Shown here: one piece after another, positions 26,249 through 34,558 of the stretch
Position numbering within the stretch: the stretch's first letter is position 1
How the letters are laid out: each line of letters opens with the position of its first letter
Origin: DASUPK01 sp963747425
GTDB lineage: Bacteria > Actinomycetota > Thermoleophilia > Solirubrobacterales > 70-9
Reading direction: 5' to 3'
DNA length: 64,000 nt
Assembly (NCBI GenBank): GCA_963747425.1
Contig: CAVVFJ010000005.1
Coordinates: 62,001-126,000 of the forward strand
Position numbers and translations under genes: made by a program
Notes under the pieces: generated by a model
Told to the model about the DNA's origin: nothing
What the model saw: the letters and a program-made list of their open reading frames with translations, nothing else
Database searches by the model: none

Positions 26249-27416
26249 CGAGCTCGGCGAGCTTCGCCGTCACCTCGTCCATGTCCTTGTCACCCCGGCC
26301 GGAGAGCGTGAGGACGTCATAGCCGTCCCCACCTCCATTCTCGAGGAGCCAGGCGATCGCATGCGATGGCTCCAGCGCCGGGATGATCCCCTCCAGCCTG
26401 GCGAGCTCCCGAAATGCGCGCAGGGCCTCGACGTCTGTGGCGGAGTCGTAGGTGGCGCGGCCGGAGTCGCGCAGGAAGGCGTGCTCCGGACCGACGCCCG
26501 GGTAGTCGAGCCCGGCGGAGACCGAATGAGCCTCGAGGATCTGGCCCTCGGCGTCGGCGAGCACGGACGAGAAGGCACCGTGCAGAACGCCGTTGCTGCC
26601 GGCGATCAGCGAGGCGCCGTGGTGGCCGCTGTCCAGACCCTCGCCGGCGGCCTCGATCCCGATCAACTCGACGGGATCGCCGAGGAACGCATGGAAGCTG
26701 CCGATCGCGTTGGAGCCGCCGCCGACGCAGGCGATCACCCGGCCGGGCAACTCACCCTCGGCTTCGAGGGCCTGCGAGCGGGCCTCGTCGCCGATCACTC
26801 GCTGGAGGTCGCGGACGAGGGCCGGATAGGGCGCGGGCCCGACGACCGAGCCGATCACGTAGTGAGTGCTGCCGACCGTGGCAACCCAGTCGCGGATCGC
26901 GGCACTGACAGCCTCCTTCAGGGTGCGTGCTCCGGCCTCGACCGGGATCACCTCGGCCCCGAGGAGCCTCATCCGGTCGACGTTGGGCGCCTGGCGGCGG
27001 ATGTCCTCGGTGCCCATGTAGACGGCGCACTCGAGGCCGAACAGGGCACACGCGGTGGCGGTCGCGACGCCGTGCTGCCCGGCCCCGGTTTCCGCGATCA
27101 ACCGGGTCTTGCCCATGCGCCGGGCGAGCAGAGCCTGGCCGACGGCGTTGTTGATCTTGTGGGCGCCGGTGTGGGCGAGATCCTCGCGCTTCAGGTAGAC
27201 GCGGCGGCCGACCCGATCGGAGAGCCGCTCGGCGAGGTAGAGCGGAGTCGGGCGGCCGACGAAGTCGCGACGCAGCGTCGACAGCTCGGACTGAAAGCCC
27301 TGGTCCTCGCGTGCCTCGGCCCAGGCCGCGCTGAGCTCATCGAGCGCTGCGATCAGCGTCTCGGGCACGAACCGCCCCCCATAGGGGCCGAAGCGCTCCT
27401 CGACCGCGGAGGTCAC
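26241..27416 (-). CDS. trpB: Tryptophan synthase beta subunit
   Basis: 391 residues. PLP enzyme condensing indole with serine. The PLP lysine is in EDLAHTGAHKINNAVGQ, the phosphate cradle in CVGGGSNAIGSFHAF. The start GTG at 27416 overlaps the trpF stop (GTGA), so translation is coupled. It is the ordinary TrpB1 type with the alpha-subunit partner adjacent. Confidence 0.97.
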   Translation of the reverse strand: MTSAVEERFGPYGGRFVPETLIAALDELSAAWAEAREDQGFQSELSTLRRDFVGRPTPLYLAERLSDRVGRRVYLKREDLAHTGAHKINNAVGQALLARRMGKTRLIAETGAGQHGVATATACALFGLECAVYMGTEDIRRQAPNVDRMRLLGAEVIPVEAGARTLKEAVSAAIRDWVATVGSTHYVIGSVVGPAPYPALVRDLQRVIGDEARSQALEAEGELPGRVIACVGGGSNAIGSFHAFLGDPVELIGIEAAGEGLDSGHHGASLIAGSNGVLHGAFSSVLADAEGQILEAHSVSAGLDYPGVGPEHAFLRDSGRATYDSATDVEALRAFRELARLEGIIPALEPSHAIAWLLENGGGDGYDVLTLSGRGDKDMDEVTAKLAELDG

Positions 27417-28057
27417 GGCGACGCGGCCTTGGTGGGCAGCTGAACCCCGGCGGCCTCGAGGAAGGCCTCGACCTTGGCGTGATCCTTGCGCCCCGGCTCC
27501 GCCTCGACTCCGCTGACGACGTCGACCGCGAACGGCTTCACGCGTTCGATTGCCTCAGCGACGTTGTCCGGGGTGAGCCCGCCCGCCAGCACCATCGGGA
27601 TCTTGGAGCGGCGCTTCGCGACCAGGTCCCAGTCGAAGCTCTGACCGGTGCCGCCGTGGATGCCGTGCCAGTAGGCGTCGAACAGGTGGAAGTCCGTGCG
27701 AAAGGCCTCGGCAGCCTGGACGTCGGCTGCGCTGGTGACCCGCATCGCCTTCATCACCTTGGCCCCGGTGCGGCGGCGCGCTTCCACGCAGAATGCCGGG
27801 CCCTCCTCACCGTGGAACTGCAGCAGGGTGAGGTTCTCGCGCTCGGCGGCGTCGATCACCTCCTCCAGGGTCGCGTTGACGAACACGCCCGCGATCTCGC
27901 AGCGGCGCTTGAGCGCCGCGCCGATCTCCTCGGCGACCTCGGGGCGCACGAAGCGGGGGCTCTCGGGGTGATGAATCAGCCCGATCGCCCAGGCGCCATG
28001 GCTCGCCGCGTGCTCGGCGTCGGCGAGGTTCGTCATTCCGCAGACCTTGACCTTCAT
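27413..28057 (-). CDS. trpF: Phosphoribosylanthranilate isomerase
   Basis: 214 residues. Amadori rearrangement in tryptophan synthesis. N-terminal KVKVCGMTN holds the catalytic Cys; the catalytic Asp is in FAVDVVSGVE; MVLAGGLTPDNV is the phosphate loop. ATG at 28057 has a TACTCT box 7 nt upstream and no SD, suggesting a leaderless transcript. First gene of trpFBA, divergent from cfa. The other trp genes are at 32.1-36.1 kb. Confidence 0.96.
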   Translation of the reverse strand: MKVKVCGMTNLADAEHAASHGAWAIGLIHHPESPRFVRPEVAEEIGAALKRRCEIAGVFVNATLEEVIDAAERENLTLLQFHGEEGPAFCVEARRRTGAKVMKAMRVTSAADVQAAEAFRTDFHLFDAYWHGIHGGTGQSFDWDLVAKRRSKIPMVLAGGLTPDNVAEAIERVKPFAVDVVSGVEAEPGRKDHAKVEAFLEAAGVQLPTKAASP

Positions 28058-28064
28058 GCATCCA

Positions 28065-28070
28065 AGAGTA
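28065..28070 (-). promoter_or_regulatory. -10 box for trpFBA, leaderless spacing
   Basis: TACTCT on the minus strand, 7 nt before the trpF ATG. No leader peptide, attenuator or T-box fits in this spacing. Confidence 0.5.
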
Positions 28071-28126
28071 GGCGGATTCACCGATTTTCCATGCGAGCAG
28101 GCATTCCGGGAGTAGGCTGCGGGTCG

Positions 28127-29371
28127 ATGACCGCCATCGAGGGAGCCGCAAGGCGACTGGCTCTGAGCGCTTTCTCCCGCATACACGGCGGGCGACTGGA
28201 GCTGATCGAGCCCGATGGCCGGAGGCTGGGGTTCGGCGACCTCGGCGCGGACCTCGCGGCCACCGTGGAGATCCACTCGACGAAGTTCTGGCGAGCCATC
28301 CTCGGCGGCAGTGCCGGTCTCGGTGAGGCGTATCGCGACGGCATCTGGGACTGCAAGGACCTGGTCGCGCTGATCCGGATCGCCTGCCGGAACCTCGGCT
28401 CGCTCGATGCCTGGCGTCGTCGCCTCCACCCCCTGCTCGTGCCCCTCGAGAAGACGCTCTGGCGGGTGCCGCGAAACAGCCGCGGCGCCTCGCGGCGGCA
28501 CATCTCGGCCCACTACGACCTGGGCAACGACCTCTTCGCGCTCTACCTCGACGAGTCGATGATGTACTCGTCCGCGGTCTTCCCCGATCCTGAGGCGAGC
28601 CTCGCCGAGGCCCAGCAGCATCGGCTTGAGCGGATCTGCCGGACGCTCGAGCTCGGCCCGGATGACCACCTGCTCGAGATCGGCACCGGATGGGGCGCGA
28701 TGGCCGCGTACGCGGCGAGCAACTACGGCTGCCGGGTGACCAGCACGACGATCTCCCAGGAGCAGCGCGAGGGAGCCCTGCGGCGGATCCGGGACGCGGG
28801 AGTCGAGGATCGCGTCACGGTCCTGCTCGACGACTACCGGGACATCCGCGGCCGCTACTCGAAGCTCGTCTCCCTCGAGATGATCGAGGCGGTCGGCTGG
28901 CAGTACTTCGACCTCTTCTTCCGGCGCTGCTCGGAGCTGCTCGAGCCCGACGGCCTCTTCTTCCTGCAGGCGATCGTGATCGACGACCGGCTCTACGAGC
29001 AGGAGAAGGCGGCCCGGAGCTTCTCCAACAAGCTGATCTTTCCGGGGGGATGCCTGCCGTCGGTGGAGGTGATTCAGAGCTGCGTCGCCCGCGAGACCGA
29101 CATGAGCACGGTCTGGCTCGACGAGATCGGGGCCCACTACGCCCGTACGCTCGAGCTCTGGCGCGAGCGCTTCATCGCCAACTCGGATCTCGCCGGCGAG
29201 CTCGGATACGACGAGCCGTTCAGGCGCCTGTGGACGCTCTGGCTCGCGATGAGCGAGGCGGGCTTCCGTGAGCACCGCCTGCGGGACGTGCAGGTGCTGT
29301 TCGCGAAGCCGCAACACTCGACTACGGTCACGGACGAGGCATGGCCGAGGGCGACGGCAAGACAGTCCTAG
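28127..29371 (+). CDS. cfa: Cyclopropane-fatty-acyl-phospholipid synthase-like methyltransferase
   Basis: 414 residues. SAM-binding motif LLEIGTGWGAMAAYAA, preceded by SAHYDLGNDLFALYLDESMMYSSAVF, and later VSLEMIEAVGWQYFDLFF and FLQAIVIDD, all typical of the Cfa/mycolic acid cyclopropane synthase family, which methylates unsaturated acyl chains in membrane lipids. ATG at 28127 is preferred over the in-frame ATG at 28091: a TAGGCT box sits 8 nt before it. The 3' end overlaps the SDR gene by 31 bases, indicating an operon. Confidence 0.9.
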   Translation: MTAIEGAARRLALSAFSRIHGGRLELIEPDGRRLGFGDLGADLAATVEIHSTKFWRAILGGSAGLGEAYRDGIWDCKDLVALIRIACRNLGSLDAWRRRLHPLLVPLEKTLWRVPRNSRGASRRHISAHYDLGNDLFALYLDESMMYSSAVFPDPEASLAEAQQHRLERICRTLELGPDDHLLEIGTGWGAMAAYAASNYGCRVTSTTISQEQREGALRRIRDAGVEDRVTVLLDDYRDIRGRYSKLVSLEMIEAVGWQYFDLFFRRCSELLEPDGLFFLQAIVIDDRLYEQEKAARSFSNKLIFPGGCLPSVEVIQSCVARETDMSTVWLDEIGAHYARTLELWRERFIANSDLAGELGYDEPFRRLWTLWLAMSEAGFREHRLRDVQVLFAKPQHSTTVTDEAWPRATARQS

Positions 29372-30402
29372 TTACCGGAGGGTCCGGCTACCTCGGCGGC
29401 TGGTGCGTCATCAGCCTGCTCCAGCGCGGCTACCGGGTCAGGACGACGGTCCGCAATCCGTCGCGAGAGCGCGACGTCCACGCCGCCGTCGAGTCGCAGG
29501 TCGATCCCGGCGGCCGCCTGACGGTGCACCAGGCCGACCTGATGAGCGATGAGCATTGGCCCCACGCGATCGAGGGCTGCGACTACGTGCTACACGTCGC
29601 CTCGCCCTTCCCCGCCAAGCAGCCGAAGGACCACGACGAGCTGATCGTCCCGGCGCGCGAAGGCACCCTGCGGGTGCTGCGCGAGTCCCTCGATGCCGGG
29701 GTCAAGCGGATCGTGGTCACGTCGTCGATCGCGGCAGTCAGGCTCGCAAGGGGGGGCGACGCCCACACGCTGACTGAGGACGATTGGACCGACCCCGACG
29801 AGCCCGGCCTGACCCCGTACGTCCGCTCGAAGACGATCGCGGAGCAGGCCGCCTGGGACCTGGTCAACCAACGCAGCGAACAGGATCGGCTGGCGGTGGT
29901 CAATCCCGGCGCGATCATCGGCCCGGTGCTGAACGACGACATCTCCTATTCGATCGAGTCGATCCAGCGGCTGCTCGAGGGCATGCCGGGAGTACCGAGA
30001 CTTGGCTTCAGCTTCGTCGACGTCAGGGACGTGGCGGACCTGGAGATCCGGGCGATGACCGCTCCTGAGGCCGGCGGCCAGCGCTTCATCGCGGTCAAGA
30101 AGTTCCTCTGGTTCGCGGAGACCGCGGAGATCCTGCGAGACCGCCTCGGCGACGCCGCCTCCAAGGTCCCGACGCGGAGGATCCCGGACTTCGTGGTGCG
30201 CGGAATGGCGCTGTTCGACGGTGGCATCCGCTCGGTGGTCGGCGGCCTCGGCAAGAAACAGGAGCTCTCCTCGGAGAAGGCAATGACCACCCTGGGCTGG
30301 GCGCCGCGACCGATCGAGGACACGATCGCCGAGACGGGCGAGAGCCTGATCCGGCACGGCGTCGTCGACGCACCCGCGCCGGCTTCGGCGGGAGCCAGAT
30401 GA
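29341..30402 (+). CDS. NAD(P)-dependent reductase, extended SDR (dihydroflavonol reductase-like)
   Basis: 353 residues. Nucleotide motif VLVTGGSGYLGGWCV, then YVLHVASPFP, catalytic Tyr-x3-Lys in YVRSKTIAE preceded by VVTSSIAAV, and VNPGAIIGPVL. This set marks the anthocyanidin/dihydroflavonol-4-reductase-like branch (SDR_a). Likely reduces an aldehyde, ketone or methylglyoxal; exact substrate unknown. Starts inside cfa and its stop overlaps the next start (ATGA at 30399-30402). Confidence 0.88.
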   Translation: MAEGDGKTVLVTGGSGYLGGWCVISLLQRGYRVRTTVRNPSRERDVHAAVESQVDPGGRLTVHQADLMSDEHWPHAIEGCDYVLHVASPFPAKQPKDHDELIVPAREGTLRVLRESLDAGVKRIVVTSSIAAVRLARGGDAHTLTEDDWTDPDEPGLTPYVRSKTIAEQAAWDLVNQRSEQDRLAVVNPGAIIGPVLNDDISYSIESIQRLLEGMPGVPRLGFSFVDVRDVADLEIRAMTAPEAGGQRFIAVKKFLWFAETAEILRDRLGDAASKVPTRRIPDFVVRGMALFDGGIRSVVGGLGKKQELSSEKAMTTLGWAPRPIEDTIAETGESLIRHGVVDAPAPASAGAR

Positions 30403-30800
30403 CGGGCCCCGGCCGCGAGAGCGCGACGGCATTCGTCGAGGGCTATGGACAGGCCTGGGGGAGCTGGGATATCGACGCGTTCCTGAGCCTCTTCTCCGAG
30501 GACGTCGTGTACGTGGCCCATCCGACCGAAGAGACCGTGCTGGGAAGGGAGGCGCTCGGCGTGTATCTCCGCAAGGAGCAGGCCGAGCAGGGTGACGTAC
30601 GCGTGGAAATGGGGATGCCAATCGTCGAGGGAGATCACGTCGCGGCGGAGTTCTGGGTGACAGCGGTCAATCCCCGGGAGGCGACGATCCCCGGCTGCCT
30701 CGTGGCGCAACTGGAGGCCGACGGTCGCTGCACCCAGTTCCGCGAGTACTGGTTCGACGTCGACGGGCATACCGCCGCACCAAGCGGCTGGGGGAAGTAG
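30399..30800 (+). CDS. SnoaL-like (NTF2-fold) protein
   Basis: 133 residues. The pattern FVEGYGQAWGSWDIDAFLSLFSEDVVYVAHP, then later REYWFDVDGHTA, is the SnoaL_2 polyketide-cyclase-like NTF2 fold. Catalytic role unknown. Translation coupled to the reductase by ATGA. Confidence 0.8.
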   Translation: MTGPGRESATAFVEGYGQAWGSWDIDAFLSLFSEDVVYVAHPTEETVLGREALGVYLRKEQAEQGDVRVEMGMPIVEGDHVAAEFWVTAVNPREATIPGCLVAQLEADGRCTQFREYWFDVDGHTAAPSGWGK

Positions 30801-30824
30801 GAAGGGGCCCAGCGCCCGATTCGT

Positions 30825-32027
30825 CTACGGCAGCGAGCTGGAGCTCGAGTCCTGGACGTGTGACGGCCGGTCGCCGAGCTTGACCGTGACGTCCTTCTGC
30901 TGCCCGCCGCTGAAGACTGTCAACGTGATCTCGTCGCCGGGCTTGTGGTCGTTGACCGCCGAGACCACGTCGTCCATGCCGCTGATCGCCTTGTCGTCGA
31001 CCTTCGTGATGATGTCGCCGCCGACCGGGAAGGTCTGTCCGGCGATCGTCGCCTGACCGGTGGCACCCTTGATCCCGGCGTCGGCCGCCGGGCCGCCGCT
31101 GAGAACACGCTCGATCAGGACGCCCTGGGTGACGGGGAGGTTGAGCGCGTGGGCGATATCCGGGGTGATGTCTCCGCCGGAGATCCCCAGATAGGCCTGG
31201 TGGACCTGGCCGCCGTTCTCGAGCTGCGAGACGACGTCGGCCGCGGTCTTGATCGGAACGGCGAAGCCGATTCCGACGTTGCCGCCGCTCTGGCTCTCGA
31301 TCTGGGAGTTGATCCCGATCACCTGGCCGGCGCCGTCGATCAGCGGACCGCCGGAGTTGCCCGGGTTGATCGCGGCATCGGTCTGGATGACGTCGCTGAT
31401 CGAGAAGCCGTTGGGCGCCTGGATCTGGCGCTGGAGCGCCGAGACGATCCCGCTCGTCACCGTCCTGTCGAGGGCGAAGGGGTTGCCGATCGCGACCACC
31501 GGGTCGCCGACCTGGACCTTCGAGGAGTCGCCGAGCTGCAGCGGCTGGGCGCCCTCGGCGTTGTCCACTTTCAGGAGGGCGACGTCGCTCGAGGGATCCG
31601 TGCCGACCACCTGGGCATCCTGCTCGGAGCCGTTGCCGAGCTGGACGGTCACCTTCTTGGCTCCCTCGACGACGTGGGCGTTGGTGAGAACGTGGCCGTC
31701 GTTGTCGATCAGGAAGCCGGACCCGGTCGCCTCGCTCTGCTGCTGCTGCGGGAAACCGAAGACCGACTGCGTCTTCTGCACGATCTGCGAGCGGATGAAG
31801 GCGACGCCTTCGGCGTCACGCTGGTAGATGTCGTGGACCGTGAGGCCCTTGCTCGAGTCGCTCGCCGGCCTGGCGAGGGCGGCGGGCGCGATGGTGGGCG
31901 ACGACGAGCTGTCCTTGCCGTCGACGACCCCTGCCTGGATCAGGATGAGGCCGGCGATCAGGACGACGAGGCCGCCGCCGATGGCCGATCCGAAGCTGGT
32001 TGAGAAGAACCTCCTCAGCGATTGCAT
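30825..32027 (-). CDS. HtrA/DegP-type serine protease with one PDZ domain
   Basis: 400 residues. N-terminal membrane anchor (about 12-35), then a trypsin-like domain with His in HVLTNAHVVEGAK, Asp in PSSDVALLKVD, Ser in NPGNSGGPLID, and a single PDZ domain with C-terminal linker DSSSSSLP. An extracytoplasmic quality-control protease, probably active as a trimer. ATG at 32027 gives an ordinary anchor. Lies 63 bases after trpC on the same strand. Confidence 0.92.
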   Translation of the reverse strand: MQSLRRFFSTSFGSAIGGGLVVLIAGLILIQAGVVDGKDSSSSPTIAPAALARPASDSSKGLTVHDIYQRDAEGVAFIRSQIVQKTQSVFGFPQQQQSEATGSGFLIDNDGHVLTNAHVVEGAKKVTVQLGNGSEQDAQVVGTDPSSDVALLKVDNAEGAQPLQLGDSSKVQVGDPVVAIGNPFALDRTVTSGIVSALQRQIQAPNGFSISDVIQTDAAINPGNSGGPLIDGAGQVIGINSQIESQSGGNVGIGFAVPIKTAADVVSQLENGGQVHQAYLGISGGDITPDIAHALNLPVTQGVLIERVLSGGPAADAGIKGATGQATIAGQTFPVGGDIITKVDDKAISGMDDVVSAVNDHKPGDEITLTVFSGGQQKDVTVKLGDRPSHVQDSSSSSLP

Positions 32028-32090
32028 GGGGGCAGTGTCGGACCCGCCGCTTAATCGCCTCTAAGCCCCTGCTTCGGGTTTTCTAATGAC

Positions 32091-32897
32091 TCAGGGAAGC
32101 AGGTGCTCGCGGGTCGAGTCCTCATCCGCGATCAGCTCTCTGAGCTTCGCGCCGGGGTCGTCGGCCCGCATCAGCGCCTCGCCGATCAGCACCGCGTCGA
32201 CACCCACCCTCTCCAGCTCATCCAGGGTCCCTCGATCGGCGATGCCGCTCTCGGAGACGACGGTCTTGCCCGCGGGCACATCCGTGATCAACTCGAAGGT
32301 GGTCCCGATGTCGACGGTGAAGTCGTCCAGGTTGCGGTTGTTGATGCCGAGCACGTCGGCGTCGACCGTCAGGGCGGTCTCCAGCTCATCCTCCTTGTGC
32401 ACCTCGACGATCACGTCGAGGTCGAGGCCGCGTGCCTCCTCGTAGAGCGCGGCGAACTCCTGACCGCTGAGTGCCGCAATGATCAGCAAGATCGCGTCGG
32501 CGCCGGCGACCGCCGCCTCGTAGAGCTGGTAGCGGTCGACCGTGAAGTCCTTCTGCAGAACGGGCAGCGCGCAGGCGGCACGCGCCTCGCGAAGGTCGTC
32601 GAGCGAGCCGCCGAAGTGCTGTTCGTCGGTGAGGATGGAGAGCGCCGCCGCCCCACCCTCTTCATACGCCGCCGCGATCCCGGCCGGCGTGGCGCCCGCC
32701 TGAATCTCACCGGCGCTCGGTGATTGCCGCTTGAACTCGGCGATCACCGACAGACCGGGGCGCACCAGCGCCTCGCCGAACGGGCGCTGCTCCGGGCGTT
32801 CGTCCAGACGCCGCTCGAGCTCCTCGAGCGGCGTCTCTGCGCGTCGCCGTTCCGCACCTGCCCGTGCGGACGCGACCAGCTCTTCGATCATGCCCAT
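32091..32897 (-). CDS. trpC: Indole-3-glycerol-phosphate synthase
   Basis: 268 residues. Ring closure in tryptophan synthesis. VIAEFKRQSPSAGEI, LPVLQKDFTVDRYQLYEA, DVIVEVHKEDEL, LGINNRNLDDFTVD and VVSESGI mark the active-site loops of the barrel with their catalytic Lys and Glu residues. Last gene of the hisIE-trpE-trpG-trpD-trpC set, 15 bases after trpD. It is not fused to TrpF, which is encoded separately at 27.4-28.1 kb. Confidence 0.97.
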   Translation of the reverse strand: MGMIEELVASARAGAERRRAETPLEELERRLDERPEQRPFGEALVRPGLSVIAEFKRQSPSAGEIQAGATPAGIAAAYEEGGAAALSILTDEQHFGGSLDDLREARAACALPVLQKDFTVDRYQLYEAAVAGADAILLIIAALSGQEFAALYEEARGLDLDVIVEVHKEDELETALTVDADVLGINNRNLDDFTVDIGTTFELITDVPAGKTVVSESGIADRGTLDELERVGVDAVLIGEALMRADDPGAKLRELIADEDSTREHLLP

Positions 32898-32912
32898 CTC
32901 GTCCGCTGGACC

Positions 32913-33947
32913 TTAGCTCGCACCGGAGAGCTCGCGGGAGCGGGAGACCAGACGGCCGAGCACGTCGAACGCGGCGCCCGAGTCGACCGCCTGCGTCGCC
33001 TTGGCGATGCCCTCACCCAGGTCGGCCGATCCGCCGGCGACGTAGATGGCGGCGCCCGCGTTGAGGAGGGAGACATCGCGGGCGGGCCCGGCCTCCCCCT
33101 CCAGTATCCGGGTGACGATCGCCGCATTCTCGGCCGGCTCGCCACCCGGGATCGCCTCGAGCGGCGCGGTTTGAAGCCCGAGCTCGGAGGCCTCGACGAA
33201 CCACTCCTCGGTGCCGCCGTCGGCCACCTCGATCACCCGGGTCCGGGAGGCGAGGCTGAGCTCGTCGATGCCGTCGTCGGCGTTGACCACCAGCGCCCGC
33301 GAGCAGCCGAGCTGAAGCAGGGCGTCGGCCATGATCTCCTGGTAGCCGCGGTCGGAGACCCCGAGCAGGTGGGCGTTGGCACCCGCCGGGTTGGTGAGCG
33401 GACCGAGGAAGTTGAAGATCGTCCGCACCGCGAGCTCCTTGCGGACCGGCACCACGTGGGCCATCGCCTGGTGGTGCTTGGGCGCGAACATGAAGCCGAA
33501 GCCGACGTCGTCGATGCAGGTCGCGACCTCGGCCGGCGAGAGCTCGATGTCGACGCCGAGCGCCTCCAGCACGTCCGCCGAGCCCGAGCGGCTGGTGGCG
33601 GAACGGTTGCCGTGCTTCGCGACCAAGCAGCCGGCGCCGGCGGCGATCAGAGCCGCGGTGGTCGAGATGTTGAAGGTGCTCGGACCGCCTCCGGTGCCGG
33701 CGGTGTCGAGCAGGCCCGGCTTGTCGATCTCGACATGGGCGGCCAGCGAGCGCATCGTCCGCGCCAATCCGACCAGCTCGGAGACGGTCTCGCCCTTCGC
33801 CCGCAGCGAGATCAGGAACGCCGCCGTCTGCACCTCGCTCGCCCGGCCCTCCATGATCTCGGCCAGCGCCGCGGAGGTGTGATCGGCCGTCAGATGGGTT
33901 CCGGCACAGATCTCGTCGATCGCGCGTGTGAGGATTTCGTTGGGCAT
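32913..33947 (-). CDS. trpD: Anthranilate phosphoribosyltransferase
   Basis: 344 residues. PRPP-binding LLDTAGTGGGPSTFNIST (the DTVGTGGD motif in its family form), KHGNRSATSRSGSADVLEALG with substrate contacts, and FGFMFAPKHHQAM. Transfers phosphoribose to anthranilate. Located between trpG and trpC on the same strand, 11 bases after trpG. Confidence 0.97.
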   Translation of the reverse strand: MPNEILTRAIDEICAGTHLTADHTSAALAEIMEGRASEVQTAAFLISLRAKGETVSELVGLARTMRSLAAHVEIDKPGLLDTAGTGGGPSTFNISTTAALIAAGAGCLVAKHGNRSATSRSGSADVLEALGVDIELSPAEVATCIDDVGFGFMFAPKHHQAMAHVVPVRKELAVRTIFNFLGPLTNPAGANAHLLGVSDRGYQEIMADALLQLGCSRALVVNADDGIDELSLASRTRVIEVADGGTEEWFVEASELGLQTAPLEAIPGGEPAENAAIVTRILEGEAGPARDVSLLNAGAAIYVAGGSADLGEGIAKATQAVDSGAAFDVLGRLVSRSRELSGAS

Positions 33948-33958
33948 ATCGAGGCGGG

Positions 33959-34558
33959 TCAGTCGAGGAAGTTGGCCAGGAGCTTCTTGCCCTGCGGGGT
34001 GAGGACCGATTCGGGGTGGAACTGCACGCCCTCCGCCGGCAGTTCGCGGTGCCGGACCCCCATCACCACGTCGCCGTAGCTGGAGGTCAGCTCGAGCTCA
34101 TCCGGCAGATCCGGGTCCGCGATCAGCGAGTGGTAGCGGCCTGCGACAAGCGGGTTGGAGAGACCCTCGTAGACCGTCCTGCCGTCGTGCTTTACCTCGG
34201 CGTCCTTGCCGTGGATCGGGTCGCCACGGACAACCTTGCCGCCGAAGGCCTCCACCATCGACTGGTGCCCGAGGCAGACACCGAGCACGGGCGTTCCGGC
34301 CTCGGCAAAGGTGCGAATAGCCTCGACCGAGATCCCCGCCTCCTTCGGCGTGCAGGGGCCGGGCGAGACGACCAGCCGGTCGGGCTTCAGCCCAGCGAGC
34401 TCGTCCACAGTGGCCTTGTCGTTCCTCACGACGCCGACCTCCGCCCCCAGCTCCCCCAGGTACTGGACGAGGTTGTAGGTGAAGGAGTCGTAGTTGTCGA
34501 TGACCAGCACGCTGCTCCTCGCACCTGTACTTCGCGCTCCGCTTCGCTCCGCGCTCAC
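33959..34558 (-). CDS. trpG: Anthranilate synthase component II (glutamine amidotransferase)
   Basis: 199 residues. LVIDNYDSFTYNLVQYL, VVSPGPCTPKEAG, LGVCLGHQSM with the nucleophile Cys, and GVQFHPES with the triad His-x-Glu. Supplies ammonia to TrpE. The GTG at 34558 overlaps the trpE stop (GTGA); it fits the coupling seen across the cluster better than the GTG at 34564. About 15 unconserved, basic residues lie before the domain. Confidence 0.95.
   Translation of the reverse strand: MSAERSGARSTGARSSVLVIDNYDSFTYNLVQYLGELGAEVGVVRNDKATVDELAGLKPDRLVVSPGPCTPKEAGISVEAIRTFAEAGTPVLGVCLGHQSMVEAFGGKVVRGDPIHGKDAEVKHDGRTVYEGLSNPLVAGRYHSLIADPDLPDELELTSSYGDVVMGVRHRELPAEGVQFHPESVLTPQGKKLLANFLD

Noticed and set aside
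27413..29317. Apparent fusion giving trpF a 420-residue N-terminal extension
   Set aside because: The extension is antisense to cfa; trpF starts at ATG 28057.
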